Shown: positions 11,818-23,678, numbered from the stretch's first letter. The stretch: DNA of 64,000 nt from an uncultured Pelagibacteraceae bacterium (GCA_902593905.1 CACJKF010000001.1:349248-413247), one strand, 5' to 3'. The notes: generated from the sequence alone by a model not told the origin. Made by a program: numbers and translations.

Positions 11818-12771
11818 ATGTTAGAATTAAAAGCACTTCTTTTAACGCAAGGTATGCACGGCATGGTTAGTCAAGTAGAGGGATTAGCTAAAGCTTTGGG
11901 TCTAAGTTATAAACACCAGAAAATTGAATTAAAATCTTTTTGGAATTTTATTCCGCCAAAAATCAGCCCAATATCAGAGAAATTGGTAAAAAATAAGTTC
12001 GTATGTGATTGTAAAGTTATTATATCTTGTGGAAGAAAAAGCGTGATACCGTCAATAGCTTTAAAAAAAAGATTGGGCAATCAAATTTTCAATATTCATA
12101 TTCAAGATCCTAAAGTTTCTTTTGAACACTTTGATCTTATAATAAGTCCAGAGCACGACAATTTAAAAGGAGAAAATATTATAAATACAACAGGAGCTAT
12201 TCATTATCTAAATAAAAAAGAAATTAACGATAACTCAAAATATCTTGGAATTGAGAAAGATAAGAGAAGAGAACTAGTTGCATTTATAATCGGAGGTCCG
12301 AATAAATATTATAAATATTCAGAAAAACAAATTCATGAACTTTTTAACAAAGTTAAGACTTTATTTACTCCAGATAAATTTAAAATTATTGTAGTTCCAT
12401 CTTATAGAACTCCTGAAAATATTTTAAAAATAGCATTTAACACCTTTAGTATTAATCATCATGTAGTAAAAAGTATTGATAAAAAAGCTTATCTTTCTGC
12501 ATTAGCGACTTCAAATTATATAATTGTAACATGCGACTCCACGTCAATGATTTCAGAAGCTGCAATGACTGGAAAACCTGTTTATATTGCTATGATGAAG
12601 TCTTTTAAGCCAACTGGAAGATTTAAAAAATTTTATTCACAATTGAAAGATTTAGGTATAACAAGAGAGTTGGAAGATAGAGTTGAAAGTTGGAGTTACA
12701 ATAGTTTAAACGAAGTAAATAGAATTGCTCCAATAGTAAAAGCAAAAATGAAAAAAAATGGAATTATTTAA
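11818..12771 (+). CDS. Mitochondrial fission ELM1-like protein (GT-B fold)
   Basis: GMVSQVEGLAKALG, DLIISPEHDN...INTTGAIHYLN, VAFIIGGPNKYY, TCDSTSMISEAAMTGKPVYI pattern of the ELM1 family. Confidence 0.75.
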   Translation: MLELKALLLTQGMHGMVSQVEGLAKALGLSYKHQKIELKSFWNFIPPKISPISEKLVKNKFVCDCKVIISCGRKSVIPSIALKKRLGNQIFNIHIQDPKVSFEHFDLIISPEHDNLKGENIINTTGAIHYLNKKEINDNSKYLGIEKDKRRELVAFIIGGPNKYYKYSEKQIHELFNKVKTLFTPDKFKIIVVPSYRTPENILKIAFNTFSINHHVVKSIDKKAYLSALATSNYIIVTCDSTSMISEAAMTGKPVYIAMMKSFKPTGRFKKFYSQLKDLGITRELEDRVESWSYNSLNEVNRIAPIVKAKMKKNGII

Positions 12772-13423
12772 ATCTTTAGAGAGTAGAACAAAATTATATA
12801 CTGACCCTTTCAAACATTTTGAAATCAATAAACCGTTAACACAAAATGCAATTGACGAAATATGTAATGCAGAAATAGCTGATCCTAGAAAACAAAATTT
12901 AAATTATGACGGCACTAGAGCTCTTGATGGAGGAGAAGGGGGCTTCAGACCTGGAATTAAAGATGGTGGCAAAGCAAAAAAACTCAGATGTTATGTTACT
13001 AAAGAAAACTCCACACAATTTCCAAATTTAACAAAATTTATTGAAGAATTAAGATCACCTGAAGTTTATAAAAAAATTGGATCATTAATTGGAAAGGATT
13101 TAAGTAATTCTTTTGTAAGACTAGAGGTAATTTGTGATCGAGAAGGATTTTGGCTTAAACCTCATTGTGATATTGAAGAAAAATTAATGTCTTCAATAGT
13201 TTTTGTAAATTTACACAATGAATCGGAAAATCTAGGAACTGATTTTTATGATGCAAAATTAAATAAAGTTAAAACAGTCCCTTATAAACATAATTATGGA
13301 TATTTCTTTACAAGTGGACCAAACACTTGGCATGGAATGGAAAAAAAAGAGATTAGAAAAGAAAGAAGATGCATCCAAATAAACTACGTTACTTTCAAGA
13401 CTGACTGGAAAGTAAACAGCTAG
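12758..13423 (+). CDS. 2OG-Fe(II) oxygenase-like protein
   Basis: HCD metal dyad, distal WHGM His and RRCIQINYV Arg; overlaps the ELM1-like gene. Confidence 0.65.
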   Translation: MELFKSLESRTKLYTDPFKHFEINKPLTQNAIDEICNAEIADPRKQNLNYDGTRALDGGEGGFRPGIKDGGKAKKLRCYVTKENSTQFPNLTKFIEELRSPEVYKKIGSLIGKDLSNSFVRLEVICDREGFWLKPHCDIEEKLMSSIVFVNLHNESENLGTDFYDAKLNKVKTVPYKHNYGYFFTSGPNTWHGMEKKEIRKERRCIQINYVTFKTDWKVNS

Positions 13424-16400
13424 ATATCTTGCAAAGAAGTTACATTAATATCTTTCAATTTCAGAGATTTTATACCTTCCAAACAAACTTTAGCCGTGGA
13501 CATATTAGTGCAGTAAGGAACCTTGTTAGCTAAAGTAGCTCTTCTTAACGCCACAGCATCACTCAACTGCGCTTCACTGTTTCCTCCTCCAGTGTTTATA
13601 ACCAAAGCTATTTTTTTAGCATTTAAAACATCTACAATATGTGGGGAACCCTGATTAACTTTGTTTATTTTTTTACATTTAATTCCATGCTGTTTTATAT
13701 AATCAGCGGTACCTCTAGTTCCACAAAGTTTAAAATCTAACTTAACTAATTGTTTTGCTAATTGTACACCTTCTTTTTTATGACTATTTTTCAAAGAGAT
13801 AAAAGCTAAACCTTTTTTAGGAAGGGAGTTTGAGGCCGCAATTTGACTTTTAGCAAAAGCCATACCAAAATTTTTATCAAAACCCATAACTTCACCTGTT
13901 GATTTCATTTCTGGCCCAAGTAAAAGATCGCTGTTCGGAAATTTGTTGAATGGAAAGACAGCCTCTTTTACTGCAAACATATCTTTTGTTTTACTTTTTA
14001 AATTGAACTTTGATAATTTTTCTCCTGCCATTACTCTTGAGGCTATCTTAGCAAGAGGTAAATTTTTCGCCTTTGAGACAAATGGTACAGTCCTACTAGC
14101 TCTTGGATTGACCTCTATTACATAAATCTCATCTTTTTTAATTGCATATTGAACATTCATGAAACCTTTTACTTTAAGAGCTAACGCCAATTTTCTTGTT
14201 TGATTTTCAATTTCTTTAATTAAATAAGGTTTAATTGATACAGGAGGCAGACTACATGCCGAGTCACCAGAATGTATTCCAGCTTCTTCAATGTGCTGCA
14301 TTATGCCGGCTACAAAAACATTTTTACCATCTGATATTGCATCAACATCAACTTCCATTGCATTATCAATAAACTTATCAATTAAGATTGGATTTTTTTC
14401 GGCAACTTTAAATGCTTCTTTTACAAAGTTTTTAAGTTGACTTTTTTCATGAACAATCTCCATTGCTCTTCCACCTAATACGTAAGATGGTCTTACCATC
14501 AAAGGCAAACCAATCTTATCTGCAATTTCAATCGCTTGAGAAAAAGTCCTAGCTATACCACTCTCAGCCTGATTTAAATTAAGTTTATTTAAAAGATTTC
14601 TAAATCTATTTCTATCTTCTGCAAGATCGATTGAAGAATATTGAGTTCCTAAAATTGGAAGCTTGTTTTCGTGTAAAAATTTTGCAAGTTTAATTGGAGT
14701 TTGCCCTCCAAATTGAGTAATAACACCTTTTACATTACCTTTTGATTTTTCTCTTTTAATTATATTGTAAACATATTCATCTACTAAAGGTTCAAAATAT
14801 AATCTATCACTTGTATCATAATCTGTTGAAACGGTTTCTGGGTTACAATTCACCATTATAGTTTCATATTTAGCTTCCTTTAGAGCAAAACTAGCTTGGC
14901 AACAACAATAATCAAACTCTATACCCTGACCAATCCTATTAGGGCCCCCACCCAGAATTATAATTTTATCTCTGTTAGAGGGATCAGCCTCACATTCTGA
15001 ATTAGAGGAGAAATTTCTTTGATAAGTAGAATACATGTATGGCGTGAAAGATTTAAATTCTGCAGCACAAGTATCGACTTTTTTATAAACTGGTATAACC
15101 TTTAAAGCAGTTCTTTTCTTTCTAATTAAAGACTCTGAAGTACTCGTTAGTTCAGATAATTTTTTGTCAGAGAACCCTATCGACTTTATATAGTTAAACT
15201 CATTGAAAGTTTTAGGAAGACCTTTTTTCTTTATTCTAATTTCACTCTCTATGATTTCTTTTATTTGATTTAAAAACCAAGGATCAATTTTCGAAAGCCT
15301 ATTTATATCTTTTAAATTTATTTTTTTTCTTATAGCCTCTCCAACAAGTAAAATCTTATTTGGAATATTTTCTTTAAGTTTTTTTCTAATTTGTTTCGTA
15401 TTTAAATTAAATATTTGGTCTAATCCTGAGAAACCTGTTTCTAGAGATACCAAAGCTTTTTGAAGAGACTCTTTAAAATTTCTACCAATAGCCATTGCCT
15501 CTCCCACAGATTTCATTGATGTACCTAAAACTGCAGCTGAAGAGGGAAATTTTTCAAAAGTAAATCTTGGGATTTTAGTGACTACGTAGTCTATTGTGGG
15601 TTCAAAAGATGCGGGTGTAACTTTCGTAATTTCATTTTTTAATTCATCTAATGTGTAACCAACAGCTAACTTTGCTGCAACTTTTGCTATTGGAAAACCT
15701 GTGGCTTTTGAAGCTAGCGCTGATGATCTTGAAACCCTAGGGTTCATCTCAATGATTACCATTCTTCCATTTTTCGGATTTATTGCAAATTGAACATTTG
15801 AACCCCCGGTTTCTACGCCAATTTTTCTTAAGCAAGCTATAGAGGCGTTCCTCATTACCTGATACTCTTTGTCGGTTAAAGTAAGTGCTGGAGCGATAGT
15901 CACCGAGTCCCCAGTGTGAATTCCCATCGGATCTAAATTTTCTATTGAACAAATTATAATGCAATTGTCATTTTTATCTCTGACAACTTCCATCTCAAAT
16001 TCTTTCCAACCCTCTAAACACTCTTCAACTAAGACTTGATTGACAGGTGACTCGTGAAGTCCATTTTTTATTATCTTATAAAAATCTTTTTTATTTTTTG
16101 CGATACCACCTCCCAAACCCCCAAGAGTAAAAGCTGGTCTTATAATAGCTGGTAATCCGATCTGCTTTAATACTTTTGAAGATATATTAAAATTATTTAC
16201 AATTTTTGATTTGGGAAGATCTAAACCAATCTCTATCATATTTTTTCTAAACTTTTTTCTATCTTCAGCATTGGATATAGCTTTAGAGTTTGCACCTATG
16301 AGTTCAATTTTGTATTTTTTTAAAATTCCCTTTTTTTCTGCCTCCATTGCTAAATTTAAAGCAGTTTGACCACCCATAGTTGGCAAAATCGCATCAGGTT

Positions 16401-16644
16401 TTTCTTTGATAAGAATTTTTTCAAGAACTTCTATTGTTATAGGTTCAATATAAGTTTTATCAGCAACATTTGGATCTGTCATAATCGTTGCAGGGTTTGA
16501 ATTAATGAGAATTACTTTGAACCCTTCATCTTTTAAAGCTTTACAAGCCTGAGTGCCTGAATAATCAAACTCGCAAGCTTGCCCAATAATTATTGGCCCT
16601 GCACCTACAACTAAAATTTTTTTAATATCTTTTCTTTTTGGCAT
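13420..16644 (-). CDS. carB: Carbamoyl-phosphate synthase large subunit
   Basis: 1074 aa, duplicated ATP-grasp, [30 protein letters not shown]. Confidence 0.98.
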   Translation of the reverse strand: MPKRKDIKKILVVGAGPIIIGQACEFDYSGTQACKALKDEGFKVILINSNPATIMTDPNVADKTYIEPITIEVLEKILIKEKPDAILPTMGGQTALNLAMEAEKKGILKKYKIELIGANSKAISNAEDRKKFRKNMIEIGLDLPKSKIVNNFNISSKVLKQIGLPAIIRPAFTLGGLGGGIAKNKKDFYKIIKNGLHESPVNQVLVEECLEGWKEFEMEVVRDKNDNCIIICSIENLDPMGIHTGDSVTIAPALTLTDKEYQVMRNASIACLRKIGVETGGSNVQFAINPKNGRMVIIEMNPRVSRSSALASKATGFPIAKVAAKLAVGYTLDELKNEITKVTPASFEPTIDYVVTKIPRFTFEKFPSSAAVLGTSMKSVGEAMAIGRNFKESLQKALVSLETGFSGLDQIFNLNTKQIRKKLKENIPNKILLVGEAIRKKINLKDINRLSKIDPWFLNQIKEIIESEIRIKKKGLPKTFNEFNYIKSIGFSDKKLSELTSTSESLIRKKRTALKVIPVYKKVDTCAAEFKSFTPYMYSTYQRNFSSNSECEADPSNRDKIIILGGGPNRIGQGIEFDYCCCQASFALKEAKYETIMVNCNPETVSTDYDTSDRLYFEPLVDEYVYNIIKREKSKGNVKGVITQFGGQTPIKLAKFLHENKLPILGTQYSSIDLAEDRNRFRNLLNKLNLNQAESGIARTFSQAIEIADKIGLPLMVRPSYVLGGRAMEIVHEKSQLKNFVKEAFKVAEKNPILIDKFIDNAMEVDVDAISDGKNVFVAGIMQHIEEAGIHSGDSACSLPPVSIKPYLIKEIENQTRKLALALKVKGFMNVQYAIKKDEIYVIEVNPRASRTVPFVSKAKNLPLAKIASRVMAGEKLSKFNLKSKTKDMFAVKEAVFPFNKFPNSDLLLGPEMKSTGEVMGFDKNFGMAFAKSQIAASNSLPKKGLAFISLKNSHKKEGVQLAKQLVKLDFKLCGTRGTADYIKQHGIKCKKINKVNQGSPHIVDVLNAKKIALVINTGGGNSEAQLSDAVALRRATLANKVPYCTNMSTAKVCLEGIKSLKLKDINVTSLQDI

Positions 16645-17824
16645 TTTTTTTCATACTCTTCACAAATTTATCAAATAAATAAACGCTATCCTGAGGACCA
16701 GGGTTGGACTCCGGATGATATTGAACTGAGAAAACAGGTTTATTTTTCAACTCGATACCCTCAATGCTGTTGTCAAATAAAGACTGGTGAGTAACTCTTA
16801 TATTTTTAGGCATACCTTTTTTTACTACTTCAAATCCGTGATTCTGACTTGTGATTTCAACATTACCCTCAATTAAATTTTTAACAGGATGGTTAGCTCC
16901 TCTATGCCCTAATTTCATTTTTTCTGTCTTAGCACCAAGTGCCAAAGCTAAGATTTGATGGCCCAAACAGATTCCAAATAATGGTAACTTTTTTTTGATT
17001 AATTTTTGAATTATCGGTATTGCATATTTCCCTGTCGCTGCGGGATCTCCGGGTCCATTTGATAAAAATATTCCATTAGGTTTGAGTTTTAGAATATCTT
17101 CTGCACCTGTTTTGCATGGCACGATTGTAACTTTACAATTAAAATCTGAAAAATATCTTAAAATATTTTTCTTTATTCCATAATCTATAGCTACCACATG
17201 TAATGTTTTCTTTTTATTTTTTAAAAATCCATTTTCCTTTTTCCACGTTTTATAATCTCTCCATAAATAATTTTTTTTAGTAGTCACCGTTTTTGCTAAA
17301 TCTAAATTTTTAAGGCCACTCCATTTATTAGTGATTTTAATTAATTTTCTTATATTTAATTTATTTTTGTTGTAAAAAGATATCGTCCCCTTAGGAGCAC
17401 CTTTATCTCGAATTATATTTGTTAAATTTCTAGTATCAATTCCAGTGATACCTACAATTTTATTTTTTTTTAACCATTGATCTAAATGTTTTAAAGATCT
17501 GTAATTTGATGGATGTGTTATCTCCGTATTTATTATTACACCTTTAGTCCAAATTTTGTCAGACTCGTGATCTTCTTTATTAGTTCCAACATTTCCAACG
17601 TGCGGAAAGGTAAAATTTATAATCTGATCAGCATATGAAGGGTCGGATATAATTTCTTGGTAACCAGTAATAGAAGTATTAAAACATACCTCACCAGTTG
17701 CAGTGCCTTTGTAACCTAAACCAACGCCTTTAAAAAACTTGCCGTTTTGAAGAACTAGAATAGCTGTGGAATCGATCTTTTTAAGATTTTTAATAGAGTT
17801 TATATTTTGACCAATCTTCTTCAA
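16622..17824 (-). CDS. carA: Carbamoyl-phosphate synthase small subunit (start uncertain; in-frame TTG at 17824 proposed)
   Basis: [40 protein letters not shown]; GATase GICLGHQ; ORF-track extension to 18016 overlaps yqeY and is non-homologous in character. Confidence 0.9.
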   Translation of the reverse strand: MKKIGQNINSIKNLKKIDSTAILVLQNGKFFKGVGLGYKGTATGEVCFNTSITGYQEIISDPSYADQIINFTFPHVGNVGTNKEDHESDKIWTKGVIINTEITHPSNYRSLKHLDQWLKKNKIVGITGIDTRNLTNIIRDKGAPKGTISFYNKNKLNIRKLIKITNKWSGLKNLDLAKTVTTKKNYLWRDYKTWKKENGFLKNKKKTLHVVAIDYGIKKNILRYFSDFNCKVTIVPCKTGAEDILKLKPNGIFLSNGPGDPAATGKYAIPIIQKLIKKKLPLFGICLGHQILALALGAKTEKMKLGHRGANHPVKNLIEGNVEITSQNHGFEVVKKGMPKNIRVTHQSLFDNSIEGIELKNKPVFSVQYHPESNPGPQDSVYLFDKFVKSMKKNAKKKRY

Positions 17825-17951
17825 ATACAACTCATAAGTTAAAGTAAAAAACTTATAAACATGATTTTGCGCAACATATGAAATAGATTTAAAATCGTCA
17901 AGAAAGTTCTTTTTATTTTGTATAAGAATTGTGATTAAAATAAATTCCCAT

Positions 17952-18407
17952 ATGTCTCTAAAAAAACAAATTGAAGATAAGCTAAATAGCGCTTTAAAAG
18001 CTAAAGATAAAAACACTTACCCCACTCTTAGACTCATTGTCTCAGCTATTAAAGATGCAGAAATAGCGGGACGGTCAAAAGGAAATAAAGAGTTAAAAGA
18101 TAGCGATATAGTTTCATTACTAAAAAAAATGATAAAACAAAGAAACGAGTCATGCCAAGTTTATAAAAAAGCTGGTCGAAATGAACTTTTAGAAAATGAA
18201 ACAAAAGAAATTGAAGTAATAAACAATTTTTTACCAAAACAGTTGAGTGAGGAAGAAACTAAAAAAATTTGTGAGGAAACAATAAAATCTTTAGGAGCTT
18301 CTTCAATGAAAGATATGGGAAAAATTATGGGTACATTAAAATCTAAACATTCAGATAGCTTAGATTTTTCAAAAGTGAGTATAATTTTAAAAGGACTTTT
18401 AAAATAA
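17952..18407 (+). CDS. GatB/YqeY domain protein (start at MSLKKQI)
   Basis: LKKQIEDKLNSALKAKDKNTYPTLRLIVSAIKDAEI; position next to dnaG-rpoD. Confidence 0.9.
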   Translation: MSLKKQIEDKLNSALKAKDKNTYPTLRLIVSAIKDAEIAGRSKGNKELKDSDIVSLLKKMIKQRNESCQVYKKAGRNELLENETKEIEVINNFLPKQLSEEETKKICEETIKSLGASSMKDMGKIMGTLKSKHSDSLDFSKVSIILKGLLK

Positions 18408-18409
18408 AA

Positions 18410-20197
18410 ATGAAATATCCAAAAGAATATCTTAATGAAATAAAATTGAGACTAAAAGTTTCTCAAGTTGTGGGAAAAACTGTTCAATTAAAAAAAAGAG
18501 GAAAAGAATTTGTTGGTTTATCACCATTCAAAAATGAAAAAACTCCATCATTCACTGTAAACGATGAAAAAGAATTTTACCATTGCTTTAGCACTGGTGA
18601 ACACGGGAACATATTTGATTTTTTAATGAAGACAAAATCAATAGGTTTTGGAGAAGCTGTTAAAACTTTAGCCTCAGAAGCTGGTATGCAACCTTATAGA
18701 TTTTCAAATTTTGATCAGAAAAAAGATTTAAGATTTCAAACCTATAAAAAAATTTTAAACGATTATTCAAATTATTTCAGTCAGAAACTATTTGATGAAA
18801 CTAACAAAGAGGCATTAGATTATCTTTATAATAGAGGGCTTAATAGAAACATTATAGAGGAATTTAATTTAGGATATGTACCATGGAAAAATAGTTTTTA
18901 TGAAGATTTATTAAAAAAATATTCAGAGGAAGAAATAAATACGACAGGTCTTTACTTTAAGAATGATAAAACTGGAAAATTTGTAGATAGGTTTAATTCA
19001 AGAATCATTTTTCCTGTAAACAACATTACTGGCGATACAATCGCTTTCGGTGGACGAATTATTAGAGATAGTAAACTTGCTAAGTATATAAACTCTCCAG
19101 AAACAGAATTTTACAAAAAAGGAAATGTGATTTTTAATTTAGATAAAGCGAAAGACAAAAGATCTGAAACTGATGATGTATTAATTGTTGAAGGATATAT
19201 GGATGTTGTAAGCGTTTACGCTTCTGGATTAAAAAATGTTATTGCTAACTCAGGTACTGCTCTTACAGAAAGACAAATTAATTTGATTTGGAAATTTTTT
19301 TCAAACCCAATCATTTGTTTAGATGGTGATGAAAGTGGTCAAAAAGCTGCTGAAAGAATTGCTGAAAGATTATTTCCGTTAATAAACGAGAATAACAAAA
19401 TTTATTTTTCTATAATGCCTGATGGTCAAGACCCAGATGATTATATCAAAAATAATGGAAAAGAAGGTTTGATAAAATTACTTAAACAAAAAGAAATAAT
19501 TCAATCTTTTATTTGGAATTATCAATTGAATAAAATCGATAGAAATAATCCATATGAAGTTTCAAAGTTCGAAAAAGAAATAAAAAAATTATCCTACTCT
19601 ATTCAGGATGAAACTTTGAAAAAGTACGTGATTGAAGATTTTCTAGAAAAAATTAAGAAATTAACTCCTATTCAAAATTCAAAACTTAATTATAAATATT
19701 ATAATTTTAAAAAAAAAAAAGATTATAAAATTTTAGAGGAAACCAAAATTTTACATCACAAACGTAAAAATTTCTCTAAAATAGAAATTATCGAATTTTC
19801 TATTTTGTTCGTAATTTTGAACTACTTTGATATAGCTTTAAAAAAAATTGAAGAATTATCAAAAATAAATTTTATTAATGACAAAAATGAGAATTTAAAA
19901 AATGAAATAATTAGTAATCTAATCGAGGAAAATAATATAGAGTCTTTAGGTTCTGAAATTTACTCAAAAAACGATAAAGTTATAAGTGAGATTAATGAGA
20001 ATTCTAACATCCAACTAATTACTAAAAATAAAAGTGAAAAAGAAATTTCGGACTTACTTGACGAATTAATTCAGGATTACAAAGATCAAAGAAATCTTAA
20101 AAAAATAGAATCTCTAGAACAAAAATTAATCAACAACTTAGATGAAAACTCATATTCAGAACTTATCAAGCTTAAAAGCCAAATAAATAGGGAATAA
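18410..20197 (+). CDS. dnaG: DNA primase
   Basis: GLSPFKNEKTPSFTVND, Toprim VEGYMDVV...LDGDESGQKAA. Confidence 0.96.
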   Translation: MKYPKEYLNEIKLRLKVSQVVGKTVQLKKRGKEFVGLSPFKNEKTPSFTVNDEKEFYHCFSTGEHGNIFDFLMKTKSIGFGEAVKTLASEAGMQPYRFSNFDQKKDLRFQTYKKILNDYSNYFSQKLFDETNKEALDYLYNRGLNRNIIEEFNLGYVPWKNSFYEDLLKKYSEEEINTTGLYFKNDKTGKFVDRFNSRIIFPVNNITGDTIAFGGRIIRDSKLAKYINSPETEFYKKGNVIFNLDKAKDKRSETDDVLIVEGYMDVVSVYASGLKNVIANSGTALTERQINLIWKFFSNPIICLDGDESGQKAAERIAERLFPLINENNKIYFSIMPDGQDPDDYIKNNGKEGLIKLLKQKEIIQSFIWNYQLNKIDRNNPYEVSKFEKEIKKLSYSIQDETLKKYVIEDFLEKIKKLTPIQNSKLNYKYYNFKKKKDYKILEETKILHHKRKNFSKIEIIEFSILFVILNYFDIALKKIEELSKINFINDKNENLKNEIISNLIEENNIESLGSEIYSKNDKVISEINENSNIQLITKNKSEKEISDLLDELIQDYKDQRNLKKIESLEQKLINNLDENSYSELIKLKSQINRE

Positions 20198-20249
20198 AAA
20201 AGTATAGATTTTTTTGACTTAGTCATTATATATAACTCTCATTTCTTTT

Positions 20250-22118
20250 ATGGCTGAAAAACTTATTACAAAATCTTTTGAAAGACTTTTAGATAAAGGT
20301 AAACATAGAGGTTTTATTACTTACGAAGAGTTAGGAAAGTCTTTAGGCAAGCGTAACAGCACTAATGATAATATTGAGAAAGCTCTTATAATTTTAGTTG
20401 ATGAAAAGATAACTTTTGTTGAAAAAAAATCACAATATCAATCAAATAAAAAGAAAGAACCATCTACCACTAGCGAGGAAAAGACCTCAGAAAAAAGTGA
20501 TGATCCAATTAGAATGTATCTCAGAGAGATGGGTGGTGTTGAGCTTTTATCTAGAGAAGGTGAAATTGCAATAGCTAAAAGAATAGAGGCAGGGAAAGAT
20601 GTGATGATTAATGCATTAACACAAAGCCCTTTAGTTGGAAAAAAAATTTTTGAATGGAAAGAGCAAATTGAAAATCAACAATTATTAGTTAGAGATATAA
20701 TTGATATAGACTCAACATATGAAGATTTTGAAGCACTTGATGACGATGATGAATTGAAAATAAATAAAAAAGCTAAAGAAAAAAAAGAGAAAAAACTTAC
20801 CGAAGAAAAAGATGAAAAAACTGGAGAAGAACCCCAAGTTGATGATGATGAGTTTAATGTTTCTTTGGCTAAAATGGAGGAGGAAATTAAACCAAAGATA
20901 ATTAATATTTTGGATTCTTTAAACAAAAATTATTCCAAACTTCAAAAATATCAAAAAGAAAAATTAGAGTGTGTTTTAAATTCTAAAGAGCTTTCTATTT
21001 CGAAAAATAAAAATTTTAAAAAAATTCAAGAAATACTAGTTGACAACTTTAAAAACCTTCAACTAGCCCCTCATGTTGTTGAAGAATTGGTTCAAGCACA
21101 TTATAAAGAGAATAAAAAAATTGTATCTTTAGAGGGTGTGTTATTGAGATTGGCGCTTGATAATAAAATTTCAAGAGAGGAATTTATAAAATATTATATT
21201 GGAAATGAAATCAATCCAAAATTTGAATCTTTTCTAAAAGAAAACCCAACGTGGAAAGCATTCTTTAAAAAATATAAAAAAGATTTTTCAGAGATTAGAG
21301 ATAGATTAATTGAATTTAGTAAAAAGATTGGTTTATCAGTTGGTGAATTTAAAAAACTTGTAAGCAGAATTCAAAAAGGTGAACGGGAGTCAAGAATAGC
21401 AAAAAAAGAAATGGTTGAAGCCAATTTAAGATTAGTTATCTCGATTGCAAAAAAATATACTAACAGAGGTTTGCAGTTTTTAGATTTAATACAAGAGGGA
21501 AATATTGGCCTGATGAAAGCTGTAGATAAATTTGAATACAGAAGAGGTTATAAATTCTCAACCTATGCCACTTGGTGGATTAGACAGGCGATTACAAGAT
21601 CAATAGCTGATCAAGCTAGAACTATTAGAATACCGGTACATATGATAGAGACAATTAATAAAATTGTGAGGACACAAAGACAAATAATGAGTGAGTTTGG
21701 AAGAGAGCCAACTCCTGAAGAGTTAGCAAAAAAACTTGCAATGCCGCTTGAAAAAGTGAGGAAAGTTTTAAAAATTGCAAAAGAACCAGTATCTTTAGAG
21801 ACACCGGTCGGCGATGAAGAAGATAGTAGTTTAGGAGATTTTATAGAAGATAAAAATGCTTTACAGCCTTTAGATACTGCTATTCAATCAAACTTAAGTG
21901 AGTCAACAACAAAGATTTTGGCATCTTTAACTCCTAGAGAAGAAAGAGTATTAAGAATGCGTTTTGGTATTGGGATGAATACAGATCACACCTTAGAGGA
22001 AGTCGGTTTACAGTTCTCAGTTACTAGAGAAAGAATTCGACAAATTGAAGCTAAAGCACTCAGAAAACTTAAGCATCCAAGTAGATCAAAACAGTTAAAA
22101 AGTTTCCTGGAAAAATAA
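20250..22118 (+). CDS. rpoD: RNA polymerase sigma-70 factor
   Basis: [80 protein letters not shown], region 4 HTH. Confidence 0.98.
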   Translation: MAEKLITKSFERLLDKGKHRGFITYEELGKSLGKRNSTNDNIEKALIILVDEKITFVEKKSQYQSNKKKEPSTTSEEKTSEKSDDPIRMYLREMGGVELLSREGEIAIAKRIEAGKDVMINALTQSPLVGKKIFEWKEQIENQQLLVRDIIDIDSTYEDFEALDDDDELKINKKAKEKKEKKLTEEKDEKTGEEPQVDDDEFNVSLAKMEEEIKPKIINILDSLNKNYSKLQKYQKEKLECVLNSKELSISKNKNFKKIQEILVDNFKNLQLAPHVVEELVQAHYKENKKIVSLEGVLLRLALDNKISREEFIKYYIGNEINPKFESFLKENPTWKAFFKKYKKDFSEIRDRLIEFSKKIGLSVGEFKKLVSRIQKGERESRIAKKEMVEANLRLVISIAKKYTNRGLQFLDLIQEGNIGLMKAVDKFEYRRGYKFSTYATWWIRQAITRSIADQARTIRIPVHMIETINKIVRTQRQIMSEFGREPTPEELAKKLAMPLEKVRKVLKIAKEPVSLETPVGDEEDSSLGDFIEDKNALQPLDTAIQSNLSESTTKILASLTPREERVLRMRFGIGMNTDHTLEEVGLQFSVTRERIRQIEAKALRKLKHPSRSKQLKSFLEK

Positions 22119-22146
22119 TTAATTGTGATATAAGTGTTAGTGTATT

Positions 22147-22223
22147 GGGCCTGTAGCTCAGTTGGTTAGAGCAGTACACTCATAATGTATTGGTCCCAGG
22201 TTCGAGTCCTGGCGGGCCCACCA
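22147..22223 (+). tRNA. tRNA with CAT anticodon; body resembles tRNA-Ile2 (k2CAU) more than elongator Met
   Basis: 77-nt cloverleaf: GGGCCTG/CGGGCCC acceptor, GCTC..GAGC D-arm, GTACA CTCATAA TGTAT anticodon arm, CCAGG TTCGAGT CCTGG, encoded CCA. Confidence 0.93.
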
Positions 22224-22224
22224 A

Positions 22225-22824
22225 TTAATTGTTTACAAATTCTTCGAGCTTTTGAATTAGTACAATTATATCATTATTATTTGAACTCAATATTGATGCA
22301 AATTCCTCTTTTTGAGTTCTAGCTAGGCTTAAACCTTCAACTATAAGATCTCTAATTAAGGGTTTGTCTGGATTCTTTGTATATATTCTCCAATCAATTT
22401 TGATTTCAGGACTTCCATCACTTGGACTTACTTTTGAATTCACGATCGTATAACTAGCACTTTTTTTTTCTGAGCTTGTAACTTCAAATTTGCTAGACGA
22501 GTAATCTGCAAGTCTTGAAGTTAGGCTTTTTAAAAAATATTTTTCAAACGTCGACTGATATTTAATTAGTTTATCTTTCTCTGCAGATTTTCGTAATTCT
22601 CCAAGTGTATAAAGACTTAATGCCTTAATATCTACATTTTCTAATGCAACTTTTTCAACAAAAATTTTTTTTTCTTCTTTAGTTAAGTTTTTGTCAGAAA
22701 GTTTATTAATCGCTTCTCCAACTAATTCTTTAACAAATTCTTCTGGATTAGAGCTATATCCATATAAAAATGAAGCATTCAAAATTATTATTGATGAAAC
22801 TAGGAAAACAATTAATTTTTTCAT
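22225..22824 (-). CDS. MlaC/Ttg2D-like phospholipid-binding periplasmic protein
   Basis: 199 aa with signal peptide; YQSTFEKYFLKSLTSRLADYSSSKFEV...IDWRIYTKNPDKPLIRDLIVEGLSLARTQKEEFASIL. Confidence 0.85.
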   Translation of the reverse strand: MKKLIVFLVSSIIILNASFLYGYSSNPEEFVKELVGEAINKLSDKNLTKEEKKIFVEKVALENVDIKALSLYTLGELRKSAEKDKLIKYQSTFEKYFLKSLTSRLADYSSSKFEVTSSEKKSASYTIVNSKVSPSDGSPEIKIDWRIYTKNPDKPLIRDLIVEGLSLARTQKEEFASILSSNNNDIIVLIQKLEEFVNN

Positions 22825-22836
22825 TCTAAAATTATT

Positions 22837-23574
22837 TTAATTATCTAAATTTCCCCAGTCGTCCTGGCTATTTTTTGAATTATTAATTTTATTCTCTCTG
22901 TCTTGAAGGTAAATACTTTTGAATGAAGAGTACAAATCAATAGAGTTTTTTTCTAAACTATCAAAATTATTTATATTATTTGATCTAAAATCGACTGCTC
23001 CAGTACCTTTTACTGAATAGTAATCTAAACTATTTCCCGACAAACCGAACAATTCTTGCTCTCTAATAGTTATGTGTGCAAAAGGGTCAACAAATGTATC
23101 TGCAATTAAGCCAATAGTATCCCTTGCGGTTGAAGGACCAAGGATTGGTAAAACAAAATAACAACCTGGTCCAAAGCCGTATGCTCCTAATGTTTGACCT
23201 ACATCCTCTTTAACAGGTTTTAAGCCAATTCTTTCAGCAGGATTTAAAAAACCTAAAATTCCTAAAGTTGTATTTACAAGAAAACTACCAGTAGCGTGAC
23301 CCGCATCTTTAAAATTACCTTGTAATATAGAATTTGGTATCGAAAGAAGGGTTGAAATATTTGAAGTAAAATTACCAGTACCTTGTTGGATCGGCGTTGG
23401 TAATTTATTATAACCTTTTGCTAATGGTTCTAGGATTATGTCATCAAAGGCCATATTAAATTTAAAAATACCCCTACTTACCCCTTCAAAGCACTCTTCA
23501 GCAGCTTTAACTTTTGGAACGTTAAAACCTAAAAAGATTAAACAAATTAGAATTATAAAGTTTTTTTTAAACAT
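22837..23574 (-). CDS. MlaA/VacJ-like outer-membrane phospholipid protein
   Basis: FEGVSRGIFKFNMAFDDIILEPLAKGYNKLPTPIQQGTGNFTSNI...GFGPGCYFVLPILGPSTARD. Confidence 0.9.
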   Translation of the reverse strand: MFKKNFIILICLIFLGFNVPKVKAAEECFEGVSRGIFKFNMAFDDIILEPLAKGYNKLPTPIQQGTGNFTSNISTLLSIPNSILQGNFKDAGHATGSFLVNTTLGILGFLNPAERIGLKPVKEDVGQTLGAYGFGPGCYFVLPILGPSTARDTIGLIADTFVDPFAHITIREQELFGLSGNSLDYYSVKGTGAVDFRSNNINNFDSLEKNSIDLYSSFKSIYLQDRENKINNSKNSQDDWGNLDN

Positions 23575-23678
23575 TATTTTATTACTATGCTATATATATA
23601 TATTTATTATATAATCTATAAATAAATGTACTCAAAATAAGTATTTTTGGTGTTTTTAACCAAATTTATCTTAATAAT

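Noticed and set aside
10844-11836. Longer trxB start (MLLILTLVTIYLDR extension)
   Set aside because: Extension overlaps the ELM1-like start and is upstream of the typical TrxB N-terminus; start at 11794 preferred.
15749-15964. 71-aa minus-strand ORF inside carB in another frame
   Set aside because: Alternative frame of a highly conserved CarB region; no support.
20200-20249. Promoter upstream of rpoD (TTGACT followed by TATATATAAC)
   Set aside because: Spacing between the two boxes is too short (about 8-11 nt) for a normal sigma-70 promoter.
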